Assembly: GCF_037392515.1 (NCBI RefSeq)
Contig: NC_090290.1
Span: 35,923,253 to 35,987,252, forward strand
Reading direction: 5' to 3'
DNA from: Haliotis asinina
Lineage: Eukaryota; Mollusca; Gastropoda; Lepetellida; Haliotidae
Length of the DNA: 64,000 nt
Shown here: piece after piece, positions 44,201-55,475 of the stretch
How positions within the stretch are numbered: the first letter of the stretch is position 1
How the letters are laid out: every line of letters starts with the position of its first letter
Program-made: the position numbers and the translations under genes
Notes under the pieces: model-generated
Seen by the model: only the letters and a program-made list of their open reading frames with translations
Database searches by the model: none
What the model was told of the DNA's origin: nothing

Positions 44201-44746
44201 AAGATATTCCAAGAAAATCCAAGATTGACCTCATTTATTGATGTATCGATAGGATTGACATGGAATTCCATCACAATTAACATTCGTGGCCCCAGGAACG
44301 ATTTCAGTATATTTTATGGTAGACATGTGGAATTTAATTTCAAAATTTGATGCATCAGTAACAAAACTAATATCGATACAATTCCCTATTTTGACTTGTT
44401 CCACTTATTTCCGACTTTCTTCAAGTGCAGCCCGATTGTTGACAGCCGACGTCGTATAGCTGTATTGCTGAACGCGGCGTCAAACAAACACATACGCGTG
44501 ACAGTCATTGTACAATTGTACAAAGTTTTTGGCAAATGTGAAAACGGTCTTGGGGTCTTTATTTCTATGAGATTCACATAAGGAGCCTAAAGAATATGAA
44601 TCTGAATGAAACCAGTAAGATGTAGTTTGTCGATGGCGGTTCTGTACGTCCAGAATACATATGAAACTAGTGAGTGTACATAGGTATATTAGTAAGTGCA
44701 TTGGCCGTTTCAGTATACTTGCAATATGTGATATATACACACTGTG
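44201..44746. other. No gene; SINE tail remnant at 44436-44492
   Basis: 'gccgacgtcgtatagctgta' + 'cgcggcgtcaaacaaacac' is the last part of a family B SINE. Otherwise AT-rich. Confidence 0.5.
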
Positions 44747-44748
44747 TA

Positions 44749-44850
44749 CAGTGACATCTCGTTAATCCGAACCGATACACAAAACCTAGACAGGTCACGT
44801 TGATAATTATTCGCCTGGAATTCAAGTGTCCGGATTATCGGGGTTCAATG
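44749..44850. mobile_element. Small pogo/Tigger-like MITE
   Basis: Left 'cagtgacatctcgttaatcc', right reverse complement 'cattgaaccccgataatccg', flanked by TA at 44747-44748 and 44851-44852. 102 bp. Confidence 0.78.
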
Positions 44851-44852
44851 TA

Positions 44853-46189
44853 TTCACGCTATGGTTGAATGATGCATTTATGATAGCCATGTGATACAAG
44901 TGAAGCAGAATGAATGCCTTTATATCCATTCCTTTTGCAATACAACTGGAAAAGTATCAAATATACATCCCCGGTATAGCATGTTCCCTGAAGTCTACAT
45001 TGGATGTATTGGAAGAATACTCTGACAAATACCATAAGACAGGTTCTAGTGAATACGGCTATATCAGTATTATCTAGTATGTTGTTCCATAAAAATTGTA
45101 TATAAAAATTATATATTACTATAAACTGAGATGTTTTTGTCCTGATGTAGTGCCATCTTAGAAATCCCAGTTTTATTCCGAGGATGTTTTTTGCTCTTTA
45201 TGAACTGAGACAGACACATGTTGGATAATTTGCTCTCCTTTGTTGACACTATGTACATATTATCTGAGAAGGGGAACAATATATATGAAATAAGTCACAC
45301 AAATATAATGATGAATGCTGACATATGTGCTTGTCTCAGATTTCAGAGGTATTACTTCATGATTGACAGAATTGTTGTGTATCTGTAATGTCATGATCGT
45401 TTCTTGGTTAATGTGCTTGTTTCAACGATTGTGTTAAATATTTTTGGCTCAAAAACGTGAGACTTATCTCCTCACTTGTGACCATGCATGCCGGCGTTTT
45501 ACAAATGTCTCATCGGGACACAGGACATTAGATACACCTAAAATTTGTTCTGACAAGAATGTTCTTGTATTTCATAAATTTTGCGACACTAGCTGCAGTA
45601 ATAGGATCCATGTATAGGTTTGTACGATAAAAGCGTTGAAAAAGTAACTTTCGCATGTAAAACAAACTTTAAAACAGAAGGAATTTAGATATTTGTTCCA
45701 CATAAAAATGGCAAATCCTCTAAACTTTCTCACTAAGTATCCCTGCACAAGCTACAAGTGAAGCAGGAGGTATCAAAATGATTGTATAACTACGCCTTCA
45801 TGATCGTTTTATAACCGCTGACTTTAACTGTCGAAGGATCCGATACACAAAGTAGTACAATAGATCAATATATTACGTATGTTGTGGGCTGTATACAGAA
45901 AACTGACAGCGTGGTTGTTGTATAAAACGTATTTCGGTGTTCTTGTAGGAGATGTTGAAAGGATGTTGTAGAGTTAGGTTGACAACGTTGCTGAAGGTTG
46001 TTCCCATGTTGGTTGACAACAATGTAAACAACCACACACAGCTGATAATGTTCGTGAAGCACAGTTAGTATTTCATATCGAAGTAGTATTTCCCAACAAA
46101 ACACCATCATCAAATGCTTGTCTTTCACTTGGAGTCATAAATGTTGACAAATGTAAAGTATATATTATATTTCACCCTTGTCTCTTGTT
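44853..46189. other. No gene seen
   Basis: AT-rich unique DNA, frames under 90 codons. It could include long 3' UTR of tetraspanin 1 if the 44175 poly(A) signal is skipped. Confidence 0.45.
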
Positions 46190-46268
46190 TGGTGACGTAT
46201 TGATGACGTATTTGTTGACGTACTTATGACGTGGTTGTTGACGTATTGATGACGTGTTTGTTGACGTC
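46190..46268 (+). repeat. Cluster of seven TGACGT motifs
   Basis: 'ggtgacgtattgatgacgta', 'tttgttgacgtacttatgac' and so on, ending in the perfect CRE half-palindrome 'ttgacgtcac'. Spacing is 11-13 bp. Either a short tandem repeat or a CREB/ATF-type binding cluster. Confidence 0.7.
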
Positions 46269-46925
46269 ACATTCAGAGGACAAGAACATATTGTCTGGGT
46301 TACAGAAGAACAATCCTATCAGTTCCATAATTAATGAAAACGTTAAAAATATTAAACATGTTGGTGAATAATAAGCAGGTCTTGTTCCTTCAACTATACA
46401 CGACAGGACAGGACAATGAAGTGATCGTGCTCACAACTATTATATAAGAGATATCATATGCATTAATGGGGCTTCATTGTCTTTGAATCTATAAGATTCC
46501 GTCCAAATGTCCATCGGATCTATCCGTCCGTTTCTTTAGACATATATTTTTGTATATAATATGCGTTCTTGGTGTTGATCAGATTTGTATTGATATTTTG
46601 CGTTTATTCTTGTTAATTTTTGAACCGGTTTTGATTGTTTAGAAATGTGAACAGTTGATCTGATTACTCTATTTACCCGTCGTAAATAAATTCAATATTT
46701 CTCCTTATTGTTGGTACATCATTCATGCAAGTATCACATATTACTGGATCACATGTCATTAAAATGCATTGGCACGTTACAGGATAGTAAACGTTACATG
46801 ACAGCAAAGGCAAACCGCAGCAGTATTGCAAAGCGTAACTGTACAATAAACATCCTATGGTACATATATTAATTATAAACGTTTATAATTTACATTAGGG
46901 CATCAGTGGAAATGTAATGATGGCC
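46269..46925. other. No gene seen
   Basis: AT-rich unique DNA. Confidence 0.5.
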
Positions 46926-47175
46926 ATCATTGCAGAAAATGATTTCAAACAACCACAAAAACCAAAATAAAACCAAATCAAACCAAAAGACAAAACAAAA
47001 CAAAAACAAAAAAAACACACAAATAAACAAGCAACCCCCCCCCCCACCAGAAAAAAGAAAGAAAACAACAACAACAACAACAAAAGATAAAAAAAACCAA
47101 AACCAAAACAAAATCAATAACAAAAACAAAAACAAAAAACAAAGCAAAAACTGAACAAAACAAAACAAAAACAGT
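46926..47175 (+). repeat. A-rich low-complexity tract (AAAAC)n with a C run
   Basis: Mostly 'aaaaccaaa' and 'aacaaaac' with 'acccccccccca' inside. It creates a spurious 175-codon frame on the minus strand. Confidence 0.9.
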
Positions 47176-47980
47176 ATAGCAAAGCAGTGTGCATACTGGG
47201 TTGCTGCTGTAAACAAACATATGGTACAGCAAACCATTACCGAAGTGAACGTGACAATAAAATAAACCATGACAGAACAGGGATCTATTATAGTGACCAA
47301 GTACTGTGATCGAACATTACAGAATGACAGGCCATTACAACATGTAAACCAGTACAGTGTCCCATGACAACATCTATGTGAATTGGGTTTTTCATGCTGT
47401 TGATCACTGGATCCCACACAGCTGGTGAGAAAACAAAGAAGCGAATCCTTTGTTTAGTTGATCAAGTACAATATCCATCCCCCACCCCTCTCCTGCTAAT
47501 GTTATGTATCATCTGAATCATTACGTGAATATAACAATAGCAAACGAAAGTTATCAGTTTAAAAGTGACTGTATAACAAACAAAAACGCCAGTACATGTT
47601 TGAACCCAACAAAAAACATTCGCTGAAACGCAACATGGTTCGGCATTGGTGGCCACATAACAAGACTGGTTATCAGGAAGTGTTGAGAAATTTCGCGGTT
47701 CCGTTTATTCGACAGAAGCCAGTCATTTTGACAATTTTGACCCCTTGACCCTTGAAATGCGGCAAATGCAAGACCATAACTGCAAAGCAATATTATTGGA
47801 AAAAAGATGTTCGTTCGTGAAATGGTGATAAAAAATATCACATTCGTCTTTGTTTCTATTTTTTGGTCAAGTGAAGTCGGATCTTGATTTTGTACGGTAG
47901 TTTACTTTAGCTTTGGCAATAAACGTCAAGGGAAAATCGCATGAATTGTTGTATACGAACTATGGATGTCACGATTCTAC
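47176..47980. other. No gene seen
   Basis: Unique DNA. 47398-47425 has a stray 'atgctgttgatcactggat' from a family B SINE. Confidence 0.5.
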
Positions 47981-48101
47981 GGAATGCTGTAAGGGACATT
48001 CTCGCGATCTCGCATTCTCGCAATCTCGACCTTTAGAAACAAGCCTAAAAAGTCAAAAGTGCGAGAATGCGAGATCGCGTGAATGTCCCTTACAGTATTC
48101 C
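47981..48101. mobile_element. Foldback element with 42-bp arms and a 7-bp flanking direct repeat
   Basis: Arms 47981-48022 and 48060-48101 pair almost fully (ggaatgctgtaagggacatt / aatgtcccttacagtattcc). 'acgattc' flanks at 47971 and 48104. The arms also contain internal 'tctcgcgatctcgcattctc' repeats. Confidence 0.85.
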
Positions 48102-48400
48102 ATACGATTCACCTGTGCATCGTCGGCAAGTTTTGCACGATAAGATACACGATTCATGTGATTTATGTCGATTCGGTTTTTTTACATAATATCGGTTGCT
48201 GTTTTTAGTCTCAACACTCTTGCACTTTTTACACAGAACGGCAAACTCGTTGAGAGTGAGTGGTATGTACTTGGCTGATTGGTAGGTGTCCTTTCTGAAG
48301 TCAGAAATGACTTGGATTAGCTGTTTACAGGTTTTCAACATCACACAACTTATCGTCAAGGTAATGGCTGCTTGTTATGCACAACATGTCGAAAATGACG

Positions 48401-48640
48401 TATCGCGATACATATCGTATCGTGACATAGGTATCGCGATACATATTGTATCGTGACATAGGTATCGCGATACATATTGTATCGTGACATAAGTATCGCT
48501 ATACATATCGTATCGTGACATAGGTATCGCGATACATATCGTATCGTGACATAGGTATCGCGATACGTATTGTATCGTGACATCGGTATCGCGATACGTA
48601 TTGTATCGTGACCTCACTATCGAGGTACGTATGGCGGCGG
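48401..48640 (+). repeat. 31-bp array with palindromic TATCGCGATA cores, eight units
   Basis: Units begin at 48401, 48432, 48463, 48494, 48525, 48556, 48587 and 48618. Unit: 'tatcgcgatacatatcgtat' + 'cgtgacatagg'. The TATCGCGATA palindrome survives in six units. Confidence 0.92.
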
Positions 48641-49907
48641 ACAATGTTTATTAGCTGTTAGTGATGATGTAATTACAGTAATGATTTTATGTAAATAACC
48701 AATAGTCCACAAAGGTGGGGAAGCCCGCACCAAAGAACAGCACAAAGGTACAAAGAAATACACGAAGAAGCAAAAGAGATGTGGCCTGAATTGAAATGAA
48801 CTACTGTTACAGTTTTACGAAATAGCACAGATGACGTGTACAATAATATGAAGTCACAAATTACGTCACACACGTAAAGGCGTTCGATTTCGCTCCAGGA
48901 CAGTAAGAGAACTGTACCGAGAAATTGAAAACATATAACGTTGTTTTTCTTATAAAATGATTTTTTATAACAGTCTGCATTTACTGATGATTGCCTGTAA
49001 CATCTGCAAGTGCCAGGATAACTGAATTTGTCAGTTTATTTTGTTCAGTGTAGTTAAATTAATTCTTACACAGAATAAAACGGCTTTGTCGAATCTTGAA
49101 TAACGCCAGTGGCTAAGACTTATCTCATGTCGTAAGGTATAGAATATTCATCAAATCCCCACACACAATGTCTGTATGCATTACAATTCAGATCTGCTTT
49201 ACTTTTCATAAGGAGCATGTATGCCTGGCAAGACGGGCCTCACAAATGACTGAATTGAACAATAGTTCTAGAACGTTCACAAGCGTTAGTGACTGGAGTA
49301 TAAGTGTTTATGTACGGTTCTACAACATCCGGGTAGGTTGGTTGTCCCCGGGTGGATACGGTGAGGTACGGACGTAACAGTATCACACAGAGTAGGCCTA
49401 AATTGCGGTAGGTGTACAGATTTGATTTTATCGTGTCTTACATATAACTAAGATAGCTGTCATGGCGTAATGTTTATCGTGAGTGTTGTATTAGTGAACA
49501 TTTAACCTCACAAGTCAATCTTGCAAATATGCTTCCACTGATTCGTAAATTGTGAAGTTCAAGTTGCGTTTGACAGCTGGGTTAATTATTTCAACATTAC
49601 GGGTAACTAGTGTAGATTTTTTATACGTTTCTGTTGTACGGAACTTAATTGTCATGAAAAGACTTATCATTATCAGTATTATAAGTTAGGTCCGAGTTAC
49701 TAAAACCGACAAGCCCTTTCCATAATCATTAGAAACCGTCAGAACGGTTTTACCTGAATCACATGCATAGAGTATCACTGCCAAATAGTCATACCAGAAG
49801 ATCAGTTCCTTTTCCTTGGTGGCACCCGTAATGAACACATGCGCAGGCAAGTTAGTTGTTTAGAATGCATAAGTTGGGACGTACTGCTGAGACTCATGTA
49901 TTTTATG
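48641..49907. other. No gene seen
   Basis: AT-rich unique DNA. Frames up to 69 codons, unrecognised. Confidence 0.5.
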
Positions 49908-50042
49908 GAGCAGTGGGGTAGCCTAGTGGTTAAGGCGTTTGTTCGTCACGCCTAAGACCCAGGTTCGATTCCTCATATGAGTACAATGCTTGAAGCCATA
50001 TCTGGTGTCCCTGGTCGTGATATTGCTGGATTGCTGGAAGTA
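49908..50042 (+). mobile_element. SINE family A
   Basis: 'agtggggtagcctagtggtt', 'aaggcgtttgttcgtcacgc', 'caggttcgattcctcatatg', 'cgtgatattgctggattgct'. The tail is lost. Confidence 0.85.
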
Positions 50043-50107
50043 TTATGATCATTAGAAATGGTTGGATATGATATGATGACGTGTGTATTCATGACATTTT
50101 TTCATCT

Positions 50108-50178
50108 ACACTGCCGGACAAAAAATGTAAACCCAGCGTGTGATGGTGACTACAAAGGATACAAAAGCAAGATATGGT
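50108..50178 (+). mobile_element. Possible single end of a Tc1/mariner-like element
   Basis: 'cactgccggacaaaaaatgt' + 'aaacccag' has the look of a Tc1-like inverted-repeat end. I found no partner end, so the call is weak. Confidence 0.3.
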
Positions 50179-50621
50179 TATTGAATGATGGGTTATATGA
50201 TACATTGATCATAGCTGATATTCCATACGTACCTTAAAACAGGCAGTGTCAAAATGAGGTCCACGTGGTCATGGGCGTCAGTACTGAGCAAAGTGGAAGT
50301 TAAATGTTCTTAGGTGTATGCTACATTCTTTGCCAGAGTGATCGTTGAATCAGGATCATTAGCTTGGATATAGACAGACAGATATAGTTATTATAAAGTG
50401 TCATGTGAATGATTACATGAAATAGAAATAGTCTTGGAGCAGCATAATATTCAATCACTCAGCCAGTAAGACCTTTAAGACACTACATAATATTCTAAAC
50501 CTGTGTACATTTCGTTTTAGAATAACATGCAAGAAATACTTATATGGACAAAACTCTTAACAGGAATAAAAGTCGGCGTCTAAGCATGTTCACAGTAGAT
50601 GATAAAATTAGCGGGTGCAGG

Positions 50622-50775
50622 TTTGCTGTAACGACCTGTTTCTATACGTTTTTTTGCTGTAACGACCTGTTTCTGTACGCAATTTGCTGTAACGACCTGT
50701 TTCTGTACGTAGTTTGCTGTAACGACCTGTTTCTGTACGTACTTTGCTGTAACGACCTGTTTGTATACGTAGTTG
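50622..50775 (+). repeat. 30-bp minisatellite, five units
   Basis: 'tttgctgtaacgacctgttt' + 'ctgtacgtac'; starts 50622, 50653, 50683, 50713, 50743. Confidence 0.9.
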
Positions 50776-50798
50776 TAGATGTCCGTAGCGTTGCTTAG

Positions 50799-52100
50799 TC
50801 ATGTTACTTGTCTTAGCTCTATTGATGATTCGCAAATACGGCTCTGGGTGTCGACCTTTCTAGTATTGAAAAACTTATTTCCTCGTCTAGTTACATTAAA
50901 AAACATTTCATTGATAAAATACTCCTCTTCACTGAATCGACAGGTGCAGAAATCGTCTCCAACGTCAGGGTTTTCCCGATATCTTGTGCTGTGTAAGCAT
51001 AGGATCCTCTTTTCTTTATAGACCTGTGGAAAAAGTGTAAATGGTAATCTACTGGTAATCTGATAGGCTGATTTGATATGCAAACGGAACGCTTCAATCT
51101 TCTGCTTTGTGAGACAAGTTGCCCAGCCCATTTCACCGTGGATAGCAGTCGTGAATGTATTGAGTGGAAGTCCAAAGATAAGCGACAGGCTTTGTTCTGT
51201 TCTCTGGTTTCACGGTGTCTGTGCATACCCCAGATAGGCGCACAATATACCAGTATAGGTTGTACAGTTGATCATGCTGTTTTCTGTAGACGCCATGAGC
51301 CATGTCACCACATTGTTTCTACTTTGTGGTCAGGAGAGATAGAGCTCTACTTGCACTCTTGACAATTTCCTTCACAGCAAATTTTAATCTCAAATGTTCG
51401 TGGAAACATAGTCCTAGATAGTTATGAATGAGCGTAATCAAGGCTCAAATTACAAGTGAAGTGAAACTGTGAACGAGAGATCCCATCTTCCCTGAAGTGC
51501 ACAATCTTAGATTTATTGGCATTTAGAGACAGTCTCCACTTGATACATCAACTTCTAACAATATTCAACACTCTCTGAAGCTTTGCTTCTATGGGGTCGA
51601 TAAAAACAATATCATCAGCATATAGAAAAACTGACAGAAACATATCATCAACAGGTACAATATCGTTAAACTCCTCGATCTCTTGAACCAGGTCATTAAT
51701 GTGAAAACAGAGTTGGCGACATCATGCAACCTTGCTTCACACCTGTGTTTAGAAAGGAGTCGGGTGATTGTTAGCTCTAACGATACTCGTAGTCTTCCTG
51801 TAGAGCGACTGTATGGTGACAAATATTTTCCCACCAGTACCAGCTTTCCGTATCTTCAAACAGAGGCAGTTCCTGTCCACGTTGTGGAAAGCTTTATTTA
51901 AATCAATAAAACATGTAAAGCTTCCACGCTTGGAGTCCAACAGTGACTTCAATATAGTACACAGGGATTATATGTGGTCGGAACAGCTTCTTTCCTCCCT
52001 AAAACCTGTTTGAGCATCTGATGGCAAGTTGATACATAAATGTACTCGGTTCGCCAATGGTGTGGATCTTTGTTCTGTTGACAGACTCTGGATTGCATGG
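50799..52100 (-). pseudogene. Non-LTR retrotransposon reverse transcriptase relic
   Basis: On the minus strand a broken RT can be followed: 'RSCSDHI' near 51990-51960, then 'FTCFIDLNKAFHNVDRN' (51920-51870, RT block 3-like). Next come 'GGKIFVTIQSLYRK', 'QGCMMSP'-like block 4, and the catalytic 'YADD' (51611-51622). 'WRLSLNANKSKIVHF' follows, and downstream 'APIWGMHRH', 'QNKACRL' and 'KWAGQLV' in varying frames down to 50799. Several frameshifts and stops show it is dead. It most resembles the L1/Jockey-like RT proteins common in molluscs; the clade is not determinable by eye. Endonuclease and 5' parts were not found. Confidence 0.8.
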
Positions 52101-52488
52101 TCTAGATATACGTGGATATATACCGTAAAATATCCCGCTATGGGAACAGAACATCTGCATATTCAGCCACTAAAACCTGAAATTCTCTGCCCCAGTACCT
52201 CAGAGACTGTGGATCTTTGTGATCGTTTAAGACCCAAACCAAAACATAAGCGTTCAGACTTGCCTTCTCTCTCTAACAGCTGTCACCTCCTTCCCCACAT
52301 GTTCACTTAAAGCATACACTGCATGGATTCAGCATGTTACAAGTGGACTATTCTCGACTTGATAAAAAAGTTATGATCGGCAACAGGAACCGATGACCGT
52401 GCTTTCGAATTACAGATGCGTGCTGATGTATAAATAAGCCACGTCTTTCATTAGTTTTAATCAGTTGCAGTTTCCATCTTCATATGTG
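52101..52488. other. Possible upstream remainder of the RT relic; no gene
   Basis: Weak RT-like reading ('YRGI'-type block) up to about 52150 on the minus strand, then unique DNA. Confidence 0.35.
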
Positions 52489-52712
52489 TACCCGTGAAGA
52501 TCCGGGTTAGGAATTAGAAGTGATCTTCAGTAATCCATGCTTGTCGTGGCTAATGGAATTTGGTGGTCAAGCTTGCTGTCTTGGTTGATACAATTTGATT
52601 GATCACATGAATTTCGGGTAAACAGCCGATTATTTACAGATCGTCGCCATTTAGCTGGAATATTGTTGAGTGCGGCGTTAAACAAACAAACAAACAAACA
52701 AACAAACAAACG
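52489..52712 (+). mobile_element. SINE family B with (CAAA)n end
   Basis: 'acccgtgaagatccgggtta', 'gcttgtcgtggctaatggaa', 'tttagctggaatattgttga', 'gcggcgttaaacaaacaaac'. Tail is CAAA repeats instead of CACT. Confidence 0.85.
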
Positions 52713-53515
52713 TATGGGGTGACTAACCATTACCTTAAACATTATGATCTTCTTGACCTGTAGTTCAACATAATTTTGCTTGAGCGAAATACCGATCATA
52801 TGTATTTACTAAGATGCCTCGGTGAAAGATCAAAGGCGCCGACAATACTTTATCAGACGATAATGTGCACTTTTTGCATTACGTCACAATGTGTTGACGT
52901 CGCTGCGCCATTCCAGTCTGTCCCCTTTTTTGCATTACGTCACAATGTAACCGACGTCACGATGGATATCAGTTGCCATCGCCTCGTACAGCCTCCCACA
53001 GTAAACTGCTTCGTCGCATCCCGTTTCTTGGTTTGCAGTTGCATCAAACAGCTAACATAACCAGTGGAAACATTATGTTTATGTTTTCCGAAGGATAAAA
53101 TGCCTTATAGTTTGACTCAAAACTTTACAGAGAAACGGTCATGTTTGCAATGTTTACGTTCCCACCATGCAATCGTGGAATGTCGCATGACTATTCAGCT
53201 ACAGCTAAATGTACTGATCTAAACTTTCGTTGGTAGTAGAAATGAGACGGTCATGTTGCCTTGTATGGTTTAAGAGAATCACAGATGTAATACAAATGAT
53301 CTAGAGAAGATATTTAACTCGAACATATACCTTCACCAAACTGTTTATCATTAGTAACGCTTGTCTTGATGTAGGGGGCTGACACGTCAAATGAACAGCG
53401 CGTCAGTTAGCCGTGTGCGAGGATTCTTAATTTAGGTCACAGACACCGTCGTTTGTTTTCTGCCATAGATTAATCGAAATTAGGCTTAGAAATTATTAAA
53501 TACGTCATCTTAGAA
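52713..53515. other. No gene; local 64-bp duplication with CRE-like sites
   Basis: 'ttttgcattacgtcacaatg' occurs at 52871 and again at 52931, each followed by 'gacgtc'. Nothing else recognised. Confidence 0.5.
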
Positions 53516-53625
53516 AAGAGATACAGTTCGTTCTGCCACCATGTATAGTGTAATAAACACTTCCGCCCTGAACGAATGTGTGCTTTAATACACTATACAT
53601 GGTGGTAGAGCGAACTGTATTTCTT
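53516..53625. mobile_element. Foldback element, ~45-bp arms
   Basis: Arms 53516-53560 and 53580-53625 (atacagttcgttctgccacc / ggtggtagagcgaactgtat). Loop about 19 nt. Confidence 0.85.
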
Positions 53626-53680
53626 AATTATAAAATTAATTGGCAAGGTACACATAAAAACCTTATCGTTCAAAAATGTT

Positions 53681-53773
53681 TTTGTTAGCTTTGATTTAAC
53701 GTTCAGTCGTCTCGACTGACTGTGGTAGATTTATTTCTTTTTAATAACTAAATGCTATTAAGACATTCTGGAC
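53681..53773 (+). repeat. Unclassified dispersed repeat, copy 2
   Basis: 'gttagctttgatttaacgtt' ... 'ttaataactaaatgctatta' + 'agacattctgga', as at 40240. A family B SINE begins at its right end. Confidence 0.6.
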
Positions 53774-53908
53774 TAAAGGGGGTCGTGTGGTCAGGCTCAC
53801 TGACTTGGTTCACACAGGTCATCGTATCCCAATTACGTAGATCGATGATTATGCCGTAGATAACTGGGTTGTCGAATGCGGCGTAAATTTAAACTCACTC
53901 ACTCCTGC
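53774..53908 (+). mobile_element. SINE family B fragment
   Basis: 'gggtcgtgtggtcaggctca', 'acttggttcacacaggtcat', 'gtagatcgatgattatgccg', 'gcggcgtaaatttaaactca'. Confidence 0.78.
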
Positions 53909-53939
53909 TTTGTGGTTTGAAAAGCAAGGATTCCTGCGC

Positions 53940-54008
53940 AGTCTTACAAAGCCTTACGAAGTCTTACGAAGTCTTACGAACTCTTACGAAGTCTTTACGA
54001 AGTCTGAC
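53940..54008 (+). repeat. 10-bp simple repeat (GTCTTACGAA)n
   Basis: Seven imperfect copies of gtcttacgaa. Confidence 0.85.
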
Positions 54009-55277
54009 GTAGCATCTCAGAAACACAGTGACTATAAGAATCACGTGTTTCTTTAATTTTCTAGATTGTCCTATATCACGATAATAATAAGAAGCATGCC
54101 GGTTACCTCTCACGCAAAAGCATGTCCATTCATATTGTTATGAAAAAACTCTTTTGTTTTTTAACTCTAGACTGTCTGTCTTTGGTCAAATACTTTTATG
54201 TCTAATATTGAACCCGCAAATATTGTCAGTCTTAGGTGAGTACTTTCAAATGAGGATTTGTGTAGATTAAACGATTAATGTAGGCACTTGAGCCAGTCAA
54301 CGTTTAGAAACAATTCGGCCTTATATCGCTTCCACTTCGGCTAATTTGCGATCTTTGCAAACAAAAATCAAAGCCCCTCAAACACCTGATCACTTCTTTG
54401 TTTTTGTCCACATAGTTTTTTACTAAACACCTTCCTCATTAGTATAGCCCAAGGATACATTTCATAGCCAACTGAAATGACGGGATGCATAAAATTTATT
54501 ACATAAAGATAGCTCGGCTTTACTCTCCCCGTTTATATTCATTTTCCACTGAGAGAAATCAGACATGGTTATCTGAATACTTGGCCCGCTCGATCAGAGA
54601 GTTTACGGGCCTCCCCGATTGACAGATACGAACGTCACCAGCCACGGCCTCCCGTGGAGACGTCGTCTGGTTTTCACACGGCGCGATATCGTATCGGGAT
54701 AACGATCTGATTTAATGTCACTGTGGTATAATTAACAAGCGAATTCACTACAAATCAATCTTTCGCCCTACGTCGAAAACTGCAGCAGTAATGGAGAATA
54801 CAATACTGACGTAGCTCTAAATCTCCATACAAGGCCGACGGACAAACGCTGCGAGTCATTAATATTTAAAGTAATCGGAGACCGTGGGGGAAGTCCATAT
54901 GCACATTGAGAGTTTTCAGACATTTTATCAAGTATGTCATTTAACAGTAAAAACGAAAAGAGCAGCGTGTAAAAGGCAGAAAAATGGGAAAAATAGTATG
55001 ACAATCTGGATGGTTGCCTTTTCATGTTTTTGTTCCCGTTTGACAACGATGATATGGGTGCTCAAATGACAGTGAAAGTTAATACTAACAGATGTAATAT
55101 AAGATACAGAAAAAAGTCGCCTCTATGAAAGGTTAGATGACAATGAGAGGTACAGTAACTGTGTCACTGCATTCACTGTTCATCACACTGTGAGCTGTGT
55201 TAAAAGCTACAAAACCTTGCCCTTATCGATAACATGAGTCCAATTTACGACCTTAGCCCTGGGAATAAACCTACCTA
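54009..55277. other. No gene seen
   Basis: AT-rich unique DNA. Frame 54768-55046 (minus, 92 codons) is unrecognised. Confidence 0.5.
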
Positions 55278-55475
55278 TTATGTTCCGGATCAGAGTTGAC
55301 CTTCAACCACCCATGAGGAACTAACGAGATCGGGTGGTCAGACTCGCTGACTTGACTGACACTTTATCGTATTGCAATTGCGTTGATCCTACCTGCTCCA
55401 GAGTCGATTATTTACAGACCGCCTCCATAAAGTCGGGATATTGGTATTTGTGGAGCTAAACATCCAAACAACCAA
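55278..55475 (+). mobile_element. SINE family B, decayed
   Basis: 'gatcgggtggtcagactcgc', 'tgacttgactgacactttat', 'gattatttacagaccgcctc'. Tail lost. Confidence 0.75.

Noticed and set aside
46890..47417. 175-codon minus-strand frame rich in F, L and V
   Set aside because: Reverse of an A-rich low-complexity tract; looks like a membrane protein only by composition.
48401..48640. CRISPR-like array
   Set aside because: Units abut directly with no unique spacers; it is a eukaryotic tandem repeat.
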